The notes beneath the pieces were generated by a model, which was not told the origin of the DNA, made no database searches, and saw only the letters and a program-made list of their open reading frames with translations. The position numbers and the translations under genes were made by a program. Positions 60,452 to 64,000 of a stretch of 64,000 nt of DNA are shown here, piece by piece. The DNA is from Beijerinckia sp. 28-YEA-48 (GTDB lineage Bacteria; Pseudomonadota; Alphaproteobacteria; Rhizobiales; Beijerinckiaceae). The stretch spans positions 5,614,001 through 5,678,000 of the forward strand of contig NZ_FNSI01000001.1 in NCBI RefSeq assembly GCF_900104955.1, in the 5' to 3' direction. The first letter of the stretch is position 1. Every line of letters begins with the position of its first letter.

Positions 60452-61174
60452 TCATACCGGAAGTACGGTCACGGGCGTGCCGGGCGCAACGCGGGCGTAG
60501 ATATGGGCGATGTCTTGGTTGATCATCCGAATGCAGCCCGACGACACGTTGCTACCCACGGTTTCCGGCTCCAGTGTGCCATGAATGCGATAGCCGAGAT
60601 CGCCCTCGCCGTGGGCGCCAAACAGGTACATGGCGCGCGCCCCTAGCGGGCTGTTCGGTCCGCCGCGCACGCCAAGTCCGCGCGGCGTCATTTCCAGGCG
60701 TTTCTTGATGTCGGGCTCGCGCTCGACCATTTCGCGCGGCGGCACCCAGTCCGGCCAGTCGCGCTTCATGTTGATCCGAGCTTCGCCCGTCCAGCCAAAG
60801 CCTTCGCGCCCAACACCGACACCATAACGGGTCGCGACCTTGGCCGATTCGACGTAATAGAGATGATAGGAGCCGGGATCGATAACGATCGAGCCTACGG
60901 GCGCGCTTCCCGTGAATTCGACTGTCTGACGCAAATAGCGTGGATCTATGTTGCGGTAGTTGACCGCGAGGATCGGCGTGCTTTCGCCGGGATAGGCCGC
61001 ATAGACTTCCGCGTAATTCGGAACCGATAGCGTGCGGGATAAGGTGCGCCGTTTTGTGGACGATCCTTCGGGTAGCGATGGAATGCCGATCGAGGAACAG
61101 CCGGCAAGACCGGTAGCCACTGAACAAAGAGCGGTGAGAGCAAGAGTACGGCGAGTCAGCATGGGACAGTTCAT
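60452..61174 (-). CDS. L,D-transpeptidase (YkuD) lipoprotein
   Basis: L,D-transpeptidases make 3-3 cross-links in peptidoglycan or attach proteins to it. The 240-residue protein has a lipobox (LAGC, Cys26), so it is lipid anchored. The catalytic YkuD motif is intact: H198 in RIHGTLEP and C214 in SSGCIRM. The GGPNSPLGARAMYLFG stretch before it is typical. A second ATG at 61162 (MLTRRTLAL) is also a plausible start. Many Hyphomicrobiales carry several of these enzymes; this one is stand-alone. Confidence 0.92.
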   Translation of the reverse strand: MNCPMLTRRTLALTALCSVATGLAGCSSIGIPSLPEGSSTKRRTLSRTLSVPNYAEVYAAYPGESTPILAVNYRNIDPRYLRQTVEFTGSAPVGSIVIDPGSYHLYYVESAKVATRYGVGVGREGFGWTGEARINMKRDWPDWVPPREMVEREPDIKKRLEMTPRGLGVRGGPNSPLGARAMYLFGAHGEGDLGYRIHGTLEPETVGSNVSSGCIRMINQDIAHIYARVAPGTPVTVLPV

Positions 61175-61358
61175 GGAGAGGAGTACGTAGCAGCACTATC
61201 GCCTGGAATGGTTACGATGGCATGAATTTCGAGCTGAAGGGATTTACCACGTTCTGCCAAAGCGCCTGGTTTCAATGACCTAAGTCACTTTCGCAGAGCG
61301 GCGCGCGTTTTTAGTCTGGGTGCTACTTCGCTTTGGAGCGGGCGGAGGAGTGGATGTG

Positions 61359-61472
61359 ATGTTCAGGAACGAACCCGACGCAGTGTCAAAGCTGCTTATC
61401 TGCGCGACCTTTAGCGTATTGTTTTTTACCGTTGCCTTTATCGGTCATGATGCCTGGGCCAAATGGCATTAA
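61359..61472 (+). CDS. 37-residue single-pass membrane protein
   Basis: A very short gene: MFRNEPDAVSKLL, then a membrane helix (ICATFSVLFFTVAFIG) and a polar tail (HDAWAKWH). A GGAGGAG ribosome site lies eight bases before the ATG, and codon use is like the neighbours. It could be a small regulator or subunit of a membrane complex, as in the CydX/KdpF class, though no partner gene is adjacent. An upstream GTG is possible. Confidence 0.55.
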   Translation: MFRNEPDAVSKLLICATFSVLFFTVAFIGHDAWAKWH

Positions 61473-61629
61473 AGTCGTTCACCGCTTCATAGAAGCGGCG
61501 AAAGACTTCAGGCTTTCGTTCGAACGCGTTTTCTTTACGCGAACCGGTGCCCTTCGCTCGAAAAGGCTATGGAGCAAACCGCGTTTCGATAGAGCAGAAG
61601 CGCACGAGCGCTAAAGGACGATTGCCGTA
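61473..61629. repeat. Dispersed palindromic repeat
   Basis: It contains CCGCTTC-ATA-GAAGCGG (perfect) and then a unit that, reversed, reads AGGGCACCGGTTCGCG followed by AAGAAAACGCG. From memory this is a frequent repeat in Bradyrhizobium-like genomes. The CACCGGTT core is shared with the repeat upstream of purE (33651-33657), so the two elements are related. No coding frame is convincing. Confidence 0.6.
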
Positions 61630-61854
61630 CTAGCTCTTTTCGTTGGCGCGCAATTGCTCCAGCGCTTTCAACGCCAAGGGATCGAGGCCGTCGCCACCTT
61701 GGTCCATATAGGCGTAGATGTCACGGCGCATGACTTTGTTCCAGTAGGCGTGGATGTGCTCGGCCGTGCCGGAAACGGCCTGATCCGCGGGCTGGGACTT
61801 GAAGAAGGTGGCGATCTGGTTGGCCATGCGCACCAGCGTCGTCTCGTTGTTCAC
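61630..61854 (-). CDS. fdsD: Formate dehydrogenase delta subunit FdsD
   Basis: A 74-residue protein: RMANQIATFFKSQP, then AEHIHAYWNKVMRRDIYAYM and a C-terminal LDPLALKALEQLR. This is the FdsD family, needed for active NAD-dependent molybdenum formate dehydrogenase. It overlaps the end of fdhD by four bases. The three genes seen (fdsA, fdhD, fdsD) match the 3' end of the usual fdsGBA-fdhD-fdsD operon. Confidence 0.93.
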   Translation of the reverse strand: MNNETTLVRMANQIATFFKSQPADQAVSGTAEHIHAYWNKVMRRDIYAYMDQGGDGLDPLALKALEQLRANEKS

Positions 61855-62702
61855 CGCGTCGTTTCTCCTGTGACGATCGTGCCCGCATTACCAAAGACCA
61901 TGGCGCCGTCCGAACGGGCGATGGCCACCAGCGTCATGCGATAGGCATTGGCGCGCTCGATGGCGAGCGAGGTCGGCGCTGAAATGGCGACCAGGGCCGA
62001 AGCGCCGAACACGGCGGTTTTTTCCACCAGTTCGAACGAGCAGCGGCTGGTGATGAGCACGAAACCGTTGGTCGGATCAGCCTTCGTGCGCAGCAGATGG
62101 CCGATCAGCTTATCGAGCGCGTTGTGGCGGCCGACATCCTCGCGGATAGCGCGGATCGTGCCGTCGTAGGCGCACCAGGCGGCGGCATGGACAGCCCCCG
62201 TCTCGACGTTCAAGGGCTGATGCCGGCGTAACTGGCTCAGCGCCGCCTCAATAGCGTCGGCGCGCAGCGCCGTGCCGGAAAAGGTCCGTTTGACCTGCGG
62301 TAGCGAGGCCAGATCGTCGATCCCGCAGATGCCGCAGCTGGTGAGCCCGGCGATCTTGCGGGCCCGCGCCAGATGGCGCTGCAGTTTGTCGGCGGCGAGC
62401 GAGACGATGAGCTTGACGCCGCGCTCATCCTCTTCAATGGCGATGGAGCGGATGTCGCTGGCGCTATCGATCATGCCTTCGGTGAAGCTGAAACCGACGG
62501 CGAAATCTTCAAGATCCTGCGGCGTCGCCATCATCACGGCGAAGGGCACCGGCGCATAGACGATGTTGATCGGTGTCTCGACCGGCACGTTGCGCGCGAC
62601 CGCGTCGGAAATGCTGTCGGTATAATCGAACCGCTGTGCCAGGCTGCGGGTGAAGGCCGCGCGTGTTTTGTCGTTAGGTGTCTTGTCGTTACTCGGCGGC
62701 AT
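61851..62702 (-). CDS. fdhD: Formate dehydrogenase sulfurtransferase FdhD
   Basis: FdhD transfers sulfur from a cysteine desulfurase to the molybdenum cofactor before it enters formate dehydrogenase. The 283-residue protein has the C-x-x-C motif C123 and C126 in GLTSCGICGID. It begins 14 bases inside the end of fdsA and ends overlapping fdsD, consistent with translational coupling. It shows no unusual features. Confidence 0.96.
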   Translation of the reverse strand: MPPSNDKTPNDKTRAAFTRSLAQRFDYTDSISDAVARNVPVETPINIVYAPVPFAVMMATPQDLEDFAVGFSFTEGMIDSASDIRSIAIEEDERGVKLIVSLAADKLQRHLARARKIAGLTSCGICGIDDLASLPQVKRTFSGTALRADAIEAALSQLRRHQPLNVETGAVHAAAWCAYDGTIRAIREDVGRHNALDKLIGHLLRTKADPTNGFVLITSRCSFELVEKTAVFGASALVAISAPTSLAIERANAYRMTLVAIARSDGAMVFGNAGTIVTGETTR

Positions 62703-64000
62703 GGCTCATGCTGCCTTCGATCATGCGCAGGAGATCGGCATTCTCGCGTTCTTCGTTCTGCCAATCGGAATAATGGTTGGTGCGTTGCACCTGCACCGCA
62801 GTCACCTTGTATTCCGGGCAATTGGTCGCCCAGTCGGAATAGTCGGTGGTGATGACGTTCACGCCGCTCTTGGCATGATGGAAAGTGGTGTAGACGACGC
62901 CCGGCTGCACGCGGTCCGTGATCGTGGCGCGTAGCGACACATCGCCAGAGCGGCTCTGCAGGGATACGAGATCGCCTTCACGGACGCCGCGCTCCTCCGC
63001 GTCGAAGGGATGGATCTCGAGTCTGTCCTCCGAATGCCAGACATTGTTGTGCGAGCGCGAGGTCTGCACGCCGACATTATATTGTGAGAGGATGCGACCG
63101 GTGGTCAGCAGCAGCGGGAAGCGCGGCCCGGTCTTTTCGTCGGTGGGGACATATTCCGTCACCATGAACTTGCCCTTGCCGCGCACGAAACGATCGATGT
63201 GCATGATCGGCGTGCCTTCCGGCGCATCCTTGTTGCAGGGCCATTGGATGGAACCGAGTTCGTCGATCCGCGGATAGGAAACGCCGGCGAAGGTTGGCGT
63301 CAGGCGTGCGATCTCGTCCATGATCTCGGAGGGATGATCATAGGTCATCTGATAGCCAAGAGCTTCGGCGAAGCGCAGGGTGATTTCCCAATCGGCGAGG
63401 CCCGACGGCGATGGCGTCACCTTGCGCACGCGGCTGATGCGCCGCTCCGCATTGGTGAAGGTACCGTCTTTTTCCAGGAAGGAGGAACCAGGGAAAAACA
63501 CATGGGCGTATTTCGCAGTCTCGTTCAGGAACAGATCCTGAATGATCACGCATTCCATGCTGCGCAGGCCGGCCGTCACATGTTTCGTGTTCGGATCGGA
63601 CTGGGCGATGTCTTCGCCTTGGATGTAGAGGCCCTTGAAACGGCCGCCGACCGCCTCATCCAGCATGTTGGGAATGCGCAGGCCCGGCTCCGCCGACAGC
63701 CCGACACCCCAGAAGCTCTCGAACATCTCGCGGGTGGCATCGTCGGAGACATGGCGATAGCCGGAGAATTCATGGGGGAATGAACCCATGTCGCAGGCGC
63801 CCTGCACATTGTTCTGGCCGCGCAGCGGATTCACGCCGACGCCATCGCGCCCGATATTGCCAGTCGCCATGGCGAGATTGGCCATGGCCATCACCGTGGT
63901 GGAACCCTGGCTGTGTTCGGTGACGCCAAGGCCGTAGAAAATCGCGCCATTGCCACCGGTGGCGTAGAGCCGTGCGGCGCCACGCACATCGGCCGCTGGC
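62689..64000 (-). CDS. fdsA: Formate dehydrogenase alpha subunit FdsA, 5' part outside window
   Basis: The C-terminal 437 residues of the molybdopterin catalytic subunit. Visible are GLGVTEHSQGSTTVMAMANL, LRGQNNVQGACDMG, LLTTGRILSQYNVG and the C-terminal cofactor-binding domain with HPFDAEERGVREGDLV and NCPEYKVTAVQV. The active-site cysteine or selenocysteine region and the iron-sulfur domains lie beyond the window. It is first seen in the frame that enters at the right edge. The enzyme oxidises formate to CO2 and reduces NAD with FdsB and FdsG, presumably encoded upstream. Confidence 0.95.
   Translation of the reverse strand, partial: PAADVRGAARLYATGGNGAIFYGLGVTEHSQGSTTVMAMANLAMATGNIGRDGVGVNPLRGQNNVQGACDMGSFPHEFSGYRHVSDDATREMFESFWGVGLSAEPGLRIPNMLDEAVGGRFKGLYIQGEDIAQSDPNTKHVTAGLRSMECVIIQDLFLNETAKYAHVFFPGSSFLEKDGTFTNAERRISRVRKVTPSPSGLADWEITLRFAEALGYQMTYDHPSEIMDEIARLTPTFAGVSYPRIDELGSIQWPCNKDAPEGTPIMHIDRFVRGKGKFMVTEYVPTDEKTGPRFPLLLTTGRILSQYNVGVQTSRSHNNVWHSEDRLEIHPFDAEERGVREGDLVSLQSRSGDVSLRATITDRVQPGVVYTTFHHAKSGVNVITTDYSDWATNCPEYKVTAVQVQRTNHYSDWQNEERENADLLRMIEGSMSHAAE

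Noticed and set aside
1-64000. CRISPR arrays, prophage, insertion sequences, tRNA or rRNA genes
   Set aside because: I looked for regular direct repeats, transposase or integrase motifs and cloverleaf-like or rRNA sequence by eye on both strands and saw none. A tool-based scan could still find a diverged case.

Overview
The window is GC-rich, densely packed chromosome of an alphaproteobacterium, almost certainly in the order Hyphomicrobiales (Rhizobiales). The support is gene content and local order: two DUF465/YdcH genes beside purE-purK and rpsU, a 49-residue aa3-type cytochrome oxidase subunit IV beside a three-gene transhydrogenase operon (pntAA-pntAB-pntB), an opgC-type glucan acyltransferase, an NAD-dependent fds formate dehydrogenase set, many orphan Bug-type solute receptors, and intergenic palindromic repeats of the kind known from Bradyrhizobium relatives. 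Family and genus cannot be fixed from this window. I saw no rRNA, tRNA, CRISPR array, transposase, integrase or phage gene.

Layout. 1-1.2 kb: a PilZ protein cut by the window edge and a PAS_5 protein. 1.35-1.56 kb: an intergenic stretch with five consecutive hairpins ending in a textbook terminator, a candidate small RNA. 1.6-7.8 kb: housekeeping genes (rhomboid protease, YbaK, patatin, hisI, secreted metallo-hydrolase, folE, IscU-like scaffold, yidD, DinB-like). 7.9-20.4 kb: accessory catabolism and stress genes. These are a UbiD-type decarboxylase, a ThDP decarboxylase flanked by two Bug receptors, an ahpC-ahpD pair with OxyR-like boxes, a quinone oxidoreductase with a CysB-like LysR regulator, and a TauD dioxygenase / EthD-like / Bug operon. 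20.7-32.2 kb: thrS, an operon ending in an Ivy lysozyme inhibitor, flavin enzymes, prpE, a GT87-GtrA fusion, a TauE/SafE permease and a TPR signalling protein. 32.4-36.9 kb: DUF465 genes, purEK, rpsU and a TPR lipoprotein. 36.9-46 kb: hydroxyacid dehydrogenase, alpha/beta hydrolase, pnt operon, oxidase subunit, a copper-handling pair and ettA. 46.2-51.4 kb: a membrane KAP-type NTPase, a 2-oxoglutarate oxygenase, opgC and a secreted esterase. 51.5-55.6 kb: a minus-strand operon of MFS, isochorismatase-fold amidase, NodB-fold deacetylase and MFS. 55.9-61.5 kb: diguanylate cyclase, MFS, a ruvC without ruvAB, a second TauE/SafE, an L,D-transpeptidase and a 37-residue membrane protein. 61.6-64 kb: fdsA (partial)-fdhD-fdsD.

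How it works together. The accessory blocks suggest an organism that scavenges small organic acids and amides. Bug receptors (periplasmic capture of carboxylates) sit next to decarboxylases, a dioxygenase and hydrolases, but without the TctA/TctB membrane subunits. Formate oxidation (fds) and transhydrogenase (pnt) feed and balance NAD(P)H. Peroxide defence (ahpCD) carries a visible candidate OxyR site. The copper pair probably serves metal delivery to oxidases.

The observations I consider most worth following are the candidate small RNA at 1345-1556, the three-member family of palindromic intergenic elements, the KAP NTPase, the GT87-GtrA fusion, the DUF1775-PCuAC fusion with a native histidine tail, and the UbiD/ThDP/Bug catabolic cluster.
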